A stretch of 64,000 nucleotides of DNA, taken from Leifsonia sp. CL147. Its GTDB lineage: Bacteria > Actinomycetota > Actinomycetes > Actinomycetales > Microbacteriaceae. The notes beneath the pieces were generated by a model. It ran no database searches and was not told the DNA's origin. It saw nothing but the letters and a program-made list of their open reading frames with translations. The stretch spans positions 1 to 64,000 of the forward strand of contig NZ_FOTM01000018.1 of NCBI RefSeq assembly GCF_900114565.1, given 5' to 3'. A program made the position numbers and the translations under genes. Of the stretch, positions 45,774 through 53,544 are shown piece by piece (within the stretch, counting starts at the first letter, position 1; each line of letters opens with the position of its first letter).

Positions 45774-46375
45774 TCGACGAGTTCGTGTACCTGGACGAAC
45801 GCCTGCCCGGTGTGCGCTGGGACGCCAAGTACGCCACCTGGGACAACTTCGTCGGCAGACCGGTCGACGGGTACCTCGCCAACCGCATCGTCGGCACCCG
45901 GGCGCTGTGCGGGGCACTGGAAGCCGCGCGAGACGAGGCGGCCTCCCACGGGTTCGGGCTGCTGCTCTGGGACGGCTATCGCCCGCAGCGGGCCGTGGAC
46001 TGCTTCCTGCGCTGGTCGAGCGAGCCGGAGGACGGGCGCACGAAGGGACGGCACTATCCGAACATCGACCGCGCACAAATGTTCGACCTCGGCTATGTGG
46101 CCGCGAAGTCCGGCCACAGCCGCGGCAGCACGATCGACCTCACGCTGTACCACCTGGCGACAGGGCAGCTTGCCAGCATGGGCGGCGACCACGATCTGAT
46201 GGATTCGGTCTCGCATCACGGTGCCGCGGTCGCCGAGGCGGAGGCGCGCAACCGCCAGCGCCTCCGATCGATCATGGAGGCGAGCGGCTTCCATCCATAC
46301 CCGGAGGAGTGGTGGCACTACACCTTGCGGGACGAACCGCATCCGGACACCTACTTCGATTTCCCGATCACCTGA
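45770..46375 (+). CDS. vanX: D-alanyl-D-alanine dipeptidase VanX
   Basis: A 201-residue zinc dipeptidase that destroys D-Ala-D-Ala so that only the resistant precursor is used. The start GVRWDAKYATWDNFVGRPVD, the zinc/catalytic motif SGHSRGSTIDLTLY (His, Asp) and EWWHYTLRDEP (Glu, His) are complete. The ATG overlaps the vanA stop. It is the last gene of the vanHAX unit and converges on vanS. Confidence 0.95.
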   Translation: MIDEFVYLDERLPGVRWDAKYATWDNFVGRPVDGYLANRIVGTRALCGALEAARDEAASHGFGLLLWDGYRPQRAVDCFLRWSSEPEDGRTKGRHYPNIDRAQMFDLGYVAAKSGHSRGSTIDLTLYHLATGQLASMGGDHDLMDSVSHHGAAVAEAEARNRQRLRSIMEASGFHPYPEEWWHYTLRDEPHPDTYFDFPIT

Positions 46376-46409
46376 CGCACCTGTCTCCTGCGATCGGCAG
46401 CCGGCACCT

Positions 46410-46453
46410 CTGATTCCTTCAGGAGGCGCGCCTGATTCCTTCAGGAGGCGCGC
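46410..46453. repeat. 22-bp tandem duplication spanning the vanS stop codon
   Basis: The 22-bp sequence beginning CTGATTCCTTCAGGAGGCGC occurs at 46410-46431 and again at 46432-46453. The second copy contains the vanS stop (46441-46443) and its last codons. Each copy holds a small inverted repeat CTGA/TCAG. Confidence 0.9.
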
Positions 46454-47541
46454 GGGAGTCTCACGGCAGCGCTGAGACCGCCCCCGGGCCGGGAGGTCAG
46501 CGTGAGGGAACCGCTGTGCGCCTGCGCGATGCTCTTCACGATCGCGAGCCCCAGGCCGACTCCGGCATGGTCGCTCCGGATGCGCTGGCTGCCGCGCTGG
46601 AAGGGCTCGGTGAGTGTCGCCAGCAGCCGGGGGTCCACCAGGTCCCCGGTGTTCTCGACGGTGAGCACGGCCAGGCCGCCCTCGGCCGCGGTGCTCACCT
46701 CGACCCTCCCGTCGGGACGATTGTGGATGATCGCGTTGTGCACGAGGTTGGTCGTGAGCTGCAGCAGGAGGGGATGCGACCCGACAGCGAGGGACAGCTC
46801 GCCCGCCGACCGGATGCTGACGTGGTGCTTCTCGGCGAGCGGCATCATCGTCTCGACGGCTTCCTCGGCGAGGAGGGACAGATCCACGACGTCCCGTTCG
46901 AACGTGCCCTGCTCCACTCGGCTCAGCAGCAGGAGTGCCTGCGTCAGCTCGATCGCTCGTCTGTTGACGACCGTGAGACGTTCGAGCAGATCCGCCGTAT
47001 CGCTGTCCGGATCCGATCGCGCCACATCCAGGAGGGTCTGAGTGATCGCCAGCGGGGTGCGCAGCTCGTGGGATGCGTTGGCGGCGAAGCGGCGCTGCTC
47101 GGCGTCGTGCGCCTCCAGCTGGGCGAGCATGGCGTCGAAACTGTCGGCGAGTTCGCGGAACTCGTCGCTCCGGCCCTCCAGCCGGATCCGGTGGGAGAGG
47201 GCTCCGCCGGCCACGCTGCGGGTGGCGCCGGCGATCTTCGCCAGCGGCGCGAGCATCCGGCCGGCCAGGATCCACCCGCCGAACACCCCGATCACCAGCA
47301 GTGCCATCATCGCCCACTCCGCCGCCGGTGCGAAGGCGCGCACGAGGTCATCGCGGCCGGGGAAGAACGGACCCGGCCGGCCGTGGAGCGCTCCCTCGGG
47401 CAGCTCGAGGGCATTGGCCGGCACGTAGCGCAAGAGGAAGAGCCAGACGACGAGCAGGAGCAGAGAGCCGGCCACGAGCAGAAAGGCCGCGTAGCTGATG
47501 GTCAGCTTGAGGCGGACGCTGAGTCCCGGGCGCCTATCCAC
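46441..47541 (-). CDS. vanS: Glycopeptide-sensing histidine kinase VanS
   Basis: The 366-residue kinase has two membrane helices (residues about 12-36 and 75-98) separated by a short extracytoplasmic loop of about 38 residues, then a HAMP domain, HisKA (RRFAANASHELRTPLAITQT; His about residue 162) and HATPase (LVHNAIIHNRPDG, GVGLGLAIVKSIAQAH). The N-terminus RRPGLSVRLKLTISYAAFLL and the short sensor loop resemble actinomycete VanS. The GTG start overlaps the vanR stop by 8 bp. It faces vanX, so the two van transcripts converge. Confidence 0.9.
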   Translation of the reverse strand: MDRRPGLSVRLKLTISYAAFLLVAGSLLLLVVWLFLLRYVPANALELPEGALHGRPGPFFPGRDDLVRAFAPAAEWAMMALLVIGVFGGWILAGRMLAPLAKIAGATRSVAGGALSHRIRLEGRSDEFRELADSFDAMLAQLEAHDAEQRRFAANASHELRTPLAITQTLLDVARSDPDSDTADLLERLTVVNRRAIELTQALLLLSRVEQGTFERDVVDLSLLAEEAVETMMPLAEKHHVSIRSAGELSLAVGSHPLLLQLTTNLVHNAIIHNRPDGRVEVSTAAEGGLAVLTVENTGDLVDPRLLATLTEPFQRGSQRIRSDHAGVGLGLAIVKSIAQAHSGSLTLTSRPGGGLSAAVRLPRAS

Positions 47542-48253
47542 GGCCGCCTCCGTCGGGCGCGGCCGCGGCGGGATGCTCGGCCGGGGCCGCCGGCCCCGCC
47601 TCGACGCGGTAGCCGACGCCGGGAACGGTCGCGATCAGCCACGGCTCGCCCAGCCGCTTCCGCAGCCCCGAGACGGTGATGCGCACGGCGTTGGTGAACG
47701 GGTCGGCGTTCTCGTCCCAGGCGCGCTCGAGCAGTTCCTCGGCGCTGATGACCCCGCCCTCGGCCGCGACGAGCACCTCCAGCACCGCGAACTGCTTGCG
47801 GGTGAGGGCCACATAGCGGCCATCGCGGAACACCTCGCGACGAAACGGATCCAGCCGCAGACCGGCCAGCTCGCGCACGGGCGGACGGTGATACTCACGC
47901 CGCCGGTGCAGCGCACGCAGCCGGAGCACCAACTCCCTCAGCTCGAACGGCTTGGTGAGGTAGTCGTCCGCGCCGAGTTCGAAGCCGGTCGCCTTGTCGT
48001 CGAGCCGGTCGGCAGCGGTCAGCATGATGATGGGCATGCCGGAGCCGGAGGAGACGATGTCCCGCGCGATCTCGTCGCCGGAGGGACCGGGGATGTCCCG
48101 GTCGAGGACGGCGATGTCGTACCGGTTGATGCTCAGCAACTCCAGGGCGGTATCGCCGTCGCCGGCGATATCGGAGGCGATCGCATCCAGGCGCAGGCCG
48201 TCGCGGATCGCCTCTGCCAGGTACGGCTCGTCCTCGACGATCAACACACGCAT
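47534..48253 (-). CDS. vanR: OmpR-family response regulator VanR
   Basis: The 239-residue product has a receiver (MRVLIVEDEPYLAEAIRDGL; phospho-Asp in IAVLDRDIPGPSGDE; Lys in DDYLTKPFELRELV) and a winged-helix DNA-binding domain (YVALTRKQFAVLEVLVAAEG ... NAVRITVSGLRKRLGEPWLI). It is close in sequence pattern to Streptomyces VanR. It starts at ATG 48253 behind GAGGAGC and is translated just ahead of vanS. The predicted target sites lie before vanH and before vanR itself. Confidence 0.93.
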   Translation of the reverse strand: MRVLIVEDEPYLAEAIRDGLRLDAIASDIAGDGDTALELLSINRYDIAVLDRDIPGPSGDEIARDIVSSGSGMPIIMLTAADRLDDKATGFELGADDYLTKPFELRELVLRLRALHRRREYHRPPVRELAGLRLDPFRREVFRDGRYVALTRKQFAVLEVLVAAEGGVISAEELLERAWDENADPFTNAVRITVSGLRKRLGEPWLIATVPGVGYRVEAGPAAPAEHPAAAAPDGGGRG

Positions 48254-48276
48254 GCTCTCAATGCTCCTCGGCGCAC

Positions 48277-48294
48277 CATATCGTCGGCGTATCC
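48277..48294 (-). promoter_or_regulatory. Candidate VanR-binding site before vanR
   Basis: CATATCG (48277-48283) and CGTATCC (48288-48294) are 11 bp apart and match the direct repeat before vanH in sequence and spacing, followed in both by CGAAA. This supports autoregulation of vanRS. Confidence 0.55.
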
Positions 48295-48391
48295 GAAATC
48301 GCCAGGGCCTTCGCCGCTCGGTCAGGGTTCCCCCTGACCGGACCCTGGAACTTCGTTCCGGCGACCCGAAACGGCTTGCATCGACGCCAAA

Positions 48392-48434
48392 CGCGATATA
48401 ACGTGAGTTCGTCAACAGTCGCGATATAACGCGA
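48392..48434 (+). promoter_or_regulatory. Paired operators before the DUF4097-PadR operon
   Basis: CGCGATATAACGTGA (48392-48406) and CGCGATATAACGCGA (48420-48434) are near-identical direct repeats 28 bp apart. The second also contains the inverted arms TCGCG/CGCGA. They sit 50-90 bp before the DUF4097 start and include AT-rich TATAA stretches that could act as -10 boxes. They are good candidates for PadR binding sites. Confidence 0.6.
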
Positions 48435-48482
48435 ATCACCGACGGCCCCGGCACGGGCCGGACGAGCAAGGAGCAGGAACCA

Positions 48483-49385
48483 ATGGCACAGGAGAAGTGG
48501 CTGATTCAGCCGGGCGAGAGCCGGACGATCGACATCGAGGTCGTCCGTGCCCTGAAGGTCGGCTTCATCGGCGGACAGATCGATATCGTCGGGCACGACG
48601 AGCCGGGCGCGCGCATCGAGGTGCACTCGGTGAGCGGACGTGAGCTCAAGATCCTCATCGACGAGGACCGGCTCGAGATCGACCACCCGCAACTGCGGTG
48701 GGACAACTTCATCGAGGTGTTCAAGTCGATGCGGTCCAACGCCCGCGCGGACGTGAGCGTGCTGGTGCCGCGCGATGTCGCACTCAAGTTCGGCGTCATC
48801 TCGGCGACGGCTCTCATCTCCGGACTGCGGACGGATGCGCGACTGAGCACCGTCAACGGCGATGTGGTCGTCGACGGGCTCGGCGGCGACATCGAGCTCA
48901 ACTCGGTGAGCGGCGAGCTGTCCGTCCGCGATCACACCGGGCGGATCTCCGCCCACACCGTCTCGGGCGACGTGACCGCCACCGGAGCGATCCGCCGGTT
49001 CTCGGCCGACGGCGTCTCCGGCGACATCATGCTCGACGTGACGGGAACGCCCGACGAGATCGCCGTGAACACGGTGTCCGGCGACACGACCATCCGCATC
49101 CCGGAGGCCCTCGGCGCCCGTTACCGGGTCAACACGGTCTCCGGACGGGTGCAGCTGGACAACCTGACCGTTGTCGGCGGGATGGGGAAGGGATACACCG
49201 GGACCTCCGGAGTCCTCGACGGCACCTGGGTGGAGATCAACGTCAACTCCGTGTCGGGCGACGCGGCCGTGCTGCGGAGCGCGGCGACGGCTCAGGGCGC
49301 GGGCCAGCAGGCGGCGACGGCTCAGGGCGCGGGCCAGCAGGCGGCGACGGCTCAGGGCGCGGGCCAGCAGGAGGCGACGGCGTGA
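48483..49385 (+). CDS. DUF4097-family beta-strand repeat protein
   Basis: A 300-residue protein made of repeated short beta-strands with the recurring motif (N)TVSGD/NSVSGE (for example ELNSVSGELSVRDHTGRISA, HTVSGDVTATGAI, NTVSGDTTIRIPEA). These are the solenoid turns of DUF4097 adhesin-like proteins. No signal peptide is seen. The C-terminus carries three exact 10-residue repeats ATAQGAGQQA. It is coupled by GTGA to a PadR regulator, a pairing common in actinobacteria and often linked to envelope stress, although the role is not established. Confidence 0.88.
   Translation: MAQEKWLIQPGESRTIDIEVVRALKVGFIGGQIDIVGHDEPGARIEVHSVSGRELKILIDEDRLEIDHPQLRWDNFIEVFKSMRSNARADVSVLVPRDVALKFGVISATALISGLRTDARLSTVNGDVVVDGLGGDIELNSVSGELSVRDHTGRISAHTVSGDVTATGAIRRFSADGVSGDIMLDVTGTPDEIAVNTVSGDTTIRIPEALGARYRVNTVSGRVQLDNLTVVGGMGKGYTGTSGVLDGTWVEINVNSVSGDAAVLRSAATAQGAGQQAATAQGAGQQAATAQGAGQQEATA
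49281..49380 (+). repeat. 30-bp in-frame tandem repeat at the 3' end of the DUF4097 gene
   Basis: A 30-bp unit beginning GCGGCGACGGCTCAGGGCGC repeats at 49281, 49311 and 49341, with ten bases of a fourth, right up to the stop/start overlap with padR. Confidence 0.92.
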
Positions 49386-50035
49386 CTCCCGTGTTCGCGC
49401 ACGGCAGCCTCCGCCTCTATCTGCTGAGCCTCCTGGACGAGGCTCCGCGGCACGGCTACGAGCTGATCCAGGCCCTGACCGAGCGCTTCGGCGGCACGTA
49501 CAGCCCGAGCGCCGGCACCATCTATCCCCGGCTGGCCAAGCTGGAGGAGGAGGGCCTGGTCACCAAGGCGACGGAGGGCCGGAAGACCGTCTACGCCATC
49601 ACGGATGCCGGGCGGGCGGAGCTGGAGGCCCGCCGTCCCGAGCTGGACGCGATCGAGGAGGAGGTCACCGACTCGGTGCGTCGCCTCGCCGACGAAGTCC
49701 GGGCCGGGGTGAACGACGCGATGCGCTCGCTCCGCGCCGAACTGGCGTCCGCCGCGCGGCAGGCCAAGCGCAATGCCGACCGCGTCGACCCCCGCCAGGA
49801 GGCGCGCGACGCGGGCCGGGATGCGGGCCGGGACGCGGGCCGGGATGCGCGGGCCGCCGGCAACGCTGCGGCTCGTGAGGCGGAGGCCGCCCTCACCGAG
49901 TTCCGGCAGCAGCTCCGGACCGACCTTCGCCGCCAGGCGGCTCGTGGCGCACTCCCGGCCGACGTCGTCCCCCTTCTCACGGGCGAACTGGATCGCGTGC
50001 GGCGGGTGGTCGCGGAGGCGCTGGCACGTCGCTAG
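49382..50035 (+). CDS. PadR-family regulator with long Arg/Ala/Asp-rich extension
   Basis: A 217-residue protein with a PadR winged helix (residues about 5-80: GSLRLYLLSLLDEAPRHGYE ... SAGTIYPRLAKLEEEGLVTK). A long charged helical region follows, including an (AGRD)n repeat (EARDAGRDAGRDAGRDARAA). The start GTG overlaps the DUF4097 stop codon. The direct repeats before DUF4097 are its likely target, giving an autoregulated two-gene operon. Confidence 0.9.
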   Translation: MTPVFAHGSLRLYLLSLLDEAPRHGYELIQALTERFGGTYSPSAGTIYPRLAKLEEEGLVTKATEGRKTVYAITDAGRAELEARRPELDAIEEEVTDSVRRLADEVRAGVNDAMRSLRAELASAARQAKRNADRVDPRQEARDAGRDAGRDAGRDARAAGNAAAREAEAALTEFRQQLRTDLRRQAARGALPADVVPLLTGELDRVRRVVAEALARR

Positions 50036-50208
50036 CCGGCATCCACCGGCCGACCCTGAGCCGGGAAAGAGTCAGGAGATGCTCATCCAGCTCCCAGTGA
50101 CACCGTTGCCGGTCGCTCAGCCGCGGGAATCCGCGGCGGAGCGGTCCGGGGCGGAGCAGACCCCAGTGTTTGCAGAGGAGCGGGGTTCGGTCGCCGCGAC
50201 GCGCCGAC

Positions 50209-50236
50209 TTGACAGTGCATTGCCAGCGAGTATGCT
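50209..50236 (+). promoter_or_regulatory. Promoter of the KimA-like gene
   Basis: A perfect TTGACA (50209-50214) and TATGCT (50231-50236) are separated by 16 bp. The predicted transcription start is within about 2 bases of the GTG at 50245, so the transcript should be leaderless. This leaves no room for a riboswitch in the mRNA leader. Confidence 0.8.
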
Positions 50237-50244
50237 CGCACCTC

Positions 50245-52458
50245 GTGACAACTGAGGGGCGATCCCCGAAGCGCTGGTTGATCGGCGACCCGCTTCCGAG
50301 TGAAAAACTCGAAGGGCAGCTGCTTCCGAAGCACCTCGCCCTACCCATTTTCGCGTCGGACGCCCTGTCGAGCGTCGCCTACGCTCCGCAGGAACTCCTG
50401 ATGATCCTGCTGCTCGGCGGTCTGGCCTTCTTGACCTTCGCTCCGTGGGTTGCAGCCGCGGTCGTCGTGCTCCTCATCACGGTCGTGCTGAGCTACCGGC
50501 AACTGGTCAAGGCGTATCCGTCGGGTGGCGGCGACTACGAGGTCGCGCACAAGAACCTGGGTGAGAAGGCCGGGCTCGTCGTCGCCTCGGCCCTGCTCGT
50601 GGATTACGTGCTGACCGTCGCGGTCTCGGTCGCGTCCGGCGTGGACAACGTCATCTCGGCGCTGCCGTTCCTCGCGCCCTGGCGCGTCGGCCTCGCCATC
50701 GCCTGTGTGATCGTCCTCGCCGGGGTCAACCTGCGGGGCGTGCGCGAGTCGTCCAAAGCCTTCGCCCTCCCGACCTACATCTTCATCGGCAGCATCGCCC
50801 TGATGGTCGTGACCGCGCTCGTCCGCACCGTGTTCGGGAGCGCCCCGGTCGCCGAGTCGGCCGGCTATCAGGTCCACGCCACCTCGCTGACACAGGCGGC
50901 GGTCGTGCTCCTGCTGCTCCGTGCCTTCTCGAGTGGATGCTCGGCTCTGACGGGTGTGGAGGCTGTTGCCAACGGCGTTCCCGCCTTCCGCACGCCCAAG
51001 ATCCGCAACGCGCGCGTGACGCTCGGCCTCATGGGAGGCATCGCGATCACCCTCTTCGCGGGCCTCACCGCGACGGCGCTGATCAGCGGGGTGCATTACG
51101 CCGAGAACCCGTGCGACCTGCAGGGATGGGCGCAGTGCGCCACCGAGCCTCAGCGCAGCCTGATCGCGCAGATCGCCGCCGCGACCTTCGGCAACAACAC
51201 GATCTTCTTCTTCCTGGTGCAGGCCGCGACCGCCGTCGTCCTGCTGCTGGCGGCGAACACGGCGTTCAACGGGTTCCCGCTGCTCGGATCGGTGCTCGCC
51301 CGCGACTCGTACGCGCCCAAGGCGCTCAACACGCGCGGCGATCGCCTCGTCTACTCGAACGGGATGATCGTGCTGGCGCTGGCCGCCACCGTCCTGCTCG
51401 TCGTCTACCAGGCGAACCTGACCCAGCTGATCCAGCTGTACATCATCGGCGTCTTCGTGTCGTTCACGCTCGGGCAGTCGGGCATGGTGCGGCACTGGAT
51501 CGCGCTGCTGCGCACCGGCGGCCAGACCGGCCGGGAGCGGAGCGCCATCGTCCGCTCGCTCTGCATCAATGCGTTCGGGGCATGCCTCACCGCTGTGGTC
51601 CTCATCGTGGTGACGATCACCAAGTTCACGCACGGCGCGTACCTGGTGTTCATCTTCATGCCGATCCTGTGGTTCCTGATGCTCGGGGTGAACCGGTACT
51701 ACCGGGACGTCGAGAAAGAGGTCGAAGTCGACCCGGTCACCACCTTCGGAAGCGTCGGAGACCACGCGATCGTCCTCATCGGCAAGATGCAGAAGCCCGC
51801 GCTGAAGGCGCTCGACTACGCGATCGCCGCGCGCCACGACTCCATCGAGGCGGTCCACGTCTCCATCGACGAGGAGGCGACGCAGAAGCTGCAGCGGCAA
51901 TGGATCGAGCAGAACATCCACGTGCCCCTCACGATCATCGAGTCGCCCTACCGCGACTTCGGCATCCCGCTGGTCAAATACCTCAAGCACCGGCGCGAGG
52001 AGCACGGCTCCGAAGTCGTCACCGTGTACCTGCCGCAGTACATCGTCGGGCACTGGTGGGAGGCGATCCTCCACAACCACCGTGCGCGGCGGATCAGCAG
52101 GCAGCTGATGCTGTGCCACGGCGTGACGGTGGCCCTCGTGCCGTGGCTGCTGGACTCGTCGTCCCTGATCTATGGGCGCCGCTCCCGGCCGCTGCCGGGC
52201 CAGGACCGTCGCGGCGAGCCCGTGCGTCCCGTCGCACGCCGTCCGCTGGTGCCGGCGTCGCGCGCGCACACGCGCATCCACATCCACGAGGTCCCGCTGA
52301 ACGGCGGCGCGCCGCAGGAGAGCGTGGAGTCGATCGCGGCGACGATCCCGGAGCCGGTGGAGCAGGGCCCGGCGCAGCCGGCGCCTGGCGCCGCGGCGGC
52401 CGCCGCTGGCGCCGCGCCCGCCCCGCAGAAGAAGGTCCCGGCGCGAGCGAAGCGCTGA
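50245..52458 (+). CDS. APC-superfamily transporter, KimA-like (probable potassium importer)
   Basis: A 737-residue protein with about 12 membrane helices (residues about 30-480). A large cytoplasmic domain follows (about 490-650: GDHAIVLIGKMQKPALKALD ... YRDFGIPLVKYLKHRREEHG ... QYIVGHWWEAILHNHRA). This combination matches KimA, the high-affinity K+/H+ symporter controlled by c-di-AMP in Bacillus. The N-terminus KRWLIGDPLPSEKLEGQLLPKHLALPIFASDALSSVAYAP is typical. The GTG at 50245 fits the leaderless promoter. An Ala/Pro-rich tail ends the protein. Transport of an amino acid cannot be excluded. Confidence 0.85.
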   Translation: MTTEGRSPKRWLIGDPLPSEKLEGQLLPKHLALPIFASDALSSVAYAPQELLMILLLGGLAFLTFAPWVAAAVVVLLITVVLSYRQLVKAYPSGGGDYEVAHKNLGEKAGLVVASALLVDYVLTVAVSVASGVDNVISALPFLAPWRVGLAIACVIVLAGVNLRGVRESSKAFALPTYIFIGSIALMVVTALVRTVFGSAPVAESAGYQVHATSLTQAAVVLLLLRAFSSGCSALTGVEAVANGVPAFRTPKIRNARVTLGLMGGIAITLFAGLTATALISGVHYAENPCDLQGWAQCATEPQRSLIAQIAAATFGNNTIFFFLVQAATAVVLLLAANTAFNGFPLLGSVLARDSYAPKALNTRGDRLVYSNGMIVLALAATVLLVVYQANLTQLIQLYIIGVFVSFTLGQSGMVRHWIALLRTGGQTGRERSAIVRSLCINAFGACLTAVVLIVVTITKFTHGAYLVFIFMPILWFLMLGVNRYYRDVEKEVEVDPVTTFGSVGDHAIVLIGKMQKPALKALDYAIAARHDSIEAVHVSIDEEATQKLQRQWIEQNIHVPLTIIESPYRDFGIPLVKYLKHRREEHGSEVVTVYLPQYIVGHWWEAILHNHRARRISRQLMLCHGVTVALVPWLLDSSSLIYGRRSRPLPGQDRRGEPVRPVARRPLVPASRAHTRIHIHEVPLNGGAPQESVESIAATIPEPVEQGPAQPAPGAAAAAAGAAPAPQKKVPARAKR

Positions 52459-52467
52459 CCTGCCTGC

Positions 52468-52683
52468 ACATTCGTGACGAATGTCGCGTTCTCGGGCCGG
52501 GGAGTGCACATTCGTGACGAATGTCGCGTTCTCGCGCCGCGGAGTGCACATTCGTGACGAATGTCGCGTGCAACGCCGCGGAGTGCACATTCGTCACGAA
52601 TGTTGAGGTGCAACGCCGCAGCCTGCGCATTCGTGACGAATGTCGGGTTCTCGCGCCGCGGAGTGCACATTCGTGACGAATCT
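52468..52683. repeat. Family B palindrome array 2 (six copies, 40-bp period)
   Basis: The palindrome ACATTCGT-S-ACGAATGT starts at 52468, 52508, 52548, 52587, 52627 and 52667, spaced 40, 40, 39, 40 and 40 bp. The last two copies have one mismatch each at an end. The 23-bp spacers (CGCGTTCTCGCGCCGCGGAG, then TGC) differ from those of array 1, while the core and period are the same. Confidence 0.95.
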
Positions 52684-52708
52684 CCGACCCGACCCTGCGC
52701 GCTGCCGC

Positions 52709-52739
52709 TTGACCTTGACGTAACGTCAACTCCTAGCGT
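52709..52739 (+). promoter_or_regulatory. MerR-type promoter with operator in a 19-bp spacer
   Basis: TTGACC (52709-52714) and TAGCGT (52734-52739) are separated by 19 bp, longer than normal. The perfect palindrome TTGACGT-A-ACGTCAA (52715-52729) fills the spacer. This is the standard architecture of promoters that MerR-family proteins untwist, and indicates autoregulation of the tipA-like gene. Confidence 0.85.
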
Positions 52740-52769
52740 GGATGATGCACCGCACGGAAGGAGGATGAC

Positions 52770-53531
52770 ATGGACTGGTCCATCCAGGACATCGCACGGA
52801 TCGCCGGTACCACCAGCCGCACGCTGCGCCACTACGACGCGATCGGGCTGCTGAAGCCCAGCCGCGTCGGCGGCAACGGCTACCGGTACTACGACCGCGA
52901 CTCGCTCGTGCGGCTGCAGCGCATCCTGCTGCTCAGGGAGCTCGGTCTCGGCCTCGATGCCGTCGGCCGCGTGCTCGACGACCGGATGGATGCGGTGCCC
53001 GCCCTGCGCGACCACCTCGAGTGGCTCCGCGCGGAGCGGAAACGGCTGGCGCGGCAGATCGCGTCGGTCGAGTCGACGATCCACGCGGTGGAGGAAGGAG
53101 AAGAGATCGTGGCCGAGCAGATGTTCGACGGATTCGATCACACGCAGTACAAGGACGAGGTCGAGGAGCGCTGGGGGAAGGAGGCCTACGCGGCCTCCGA
53201 TCGCTGGTGGCGCAGCAAGAGCCCGGAGGAGCGTGCCGAGTGGCAGTCCCGCCAGGAGCGGCTGGCCGCCGACTGGCAGGCCGCCGCGGCGAGCGGCGTC
53301 TCACCCGACTCGGAGGAGGCCCAGGAGCTGGCGGGCCGTCACGCCGAGTGGCTGGCGGGCATCCCGGGGACCCCGGGCTACGGCACCGGCGCTCCCGCTG
53401 CCGCGTACCTCACGGGACTCGGCGACATGTACGTCGCCGACGACCGCTTCGCGGCCAACTACGGCGGAACCACCGGGGCCACCTTCGTCCGGGACGCCCT
53501 CCGCCACTACGCCGCGACGCACCTCGCCTAA
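52770..53531 (+). CDS. MerR-family regulator with TipAS drug-binding domain
   Basis: The 253-residue product has an N-terminal MerR domain (WSIQDIARIAGTTSRTLRHY ... GYRYYDRDSLVRLQRILLLR), a coiled coil (about residues 75-115) and a C-terminal TipAS domain (FDGFDHTQYKDEVEERWGKE ... YVADDRFAANYGGTTGATFV). TipA proteins bind thiopeptide and other antibiotics covalently and activate transcription. It is preceded by a 19-bp-spaced promoter with a perfect operator. No efflux gene is adjacent in the same direction. Confidence 0.94.
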   Translation: MDWSIQDIARIAGTTSRTLRHYDAIGLLKPSRVGGNGYRYYDRDSLVRLQRILLLRELGLGLDAVGRVLDDRMDAVPALRDHLEWLRAERKRLARQIASVESTIHAVEEGEEIVAEQMFDGFDHTQYKDEVEERWGKEAYAASDRWWRSKSPEERAEWQSRQERLAADWQAAAASGVSPDSEEAQELAGRHAEWLAGIPGTPGYGTGAPAAAYLTGLGDMYVADDRFAANYGGTTGATFVRDALRHYAATHLA

Positions 53532-53544
53532 CCCGCCCCGCCCA

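Noticed and set aside
43739-46375. Housekeeping Ddl ligase and generic dehydrogenase instead of van genes
   Set aside because: The ligase has His instead of Tyr in the omega loop, and the dehydrogenase and dipeptidase match VanH and VanX block by block in the standard order with vanRS beside them.
50036-50244. c-di-AMP riboswitch before the KimA-like gene, as in Bacillus
   Set aside because: The -10 box places transcription start at the GTG, leaving no leader, and the conserved riboswitch cores are not seen.
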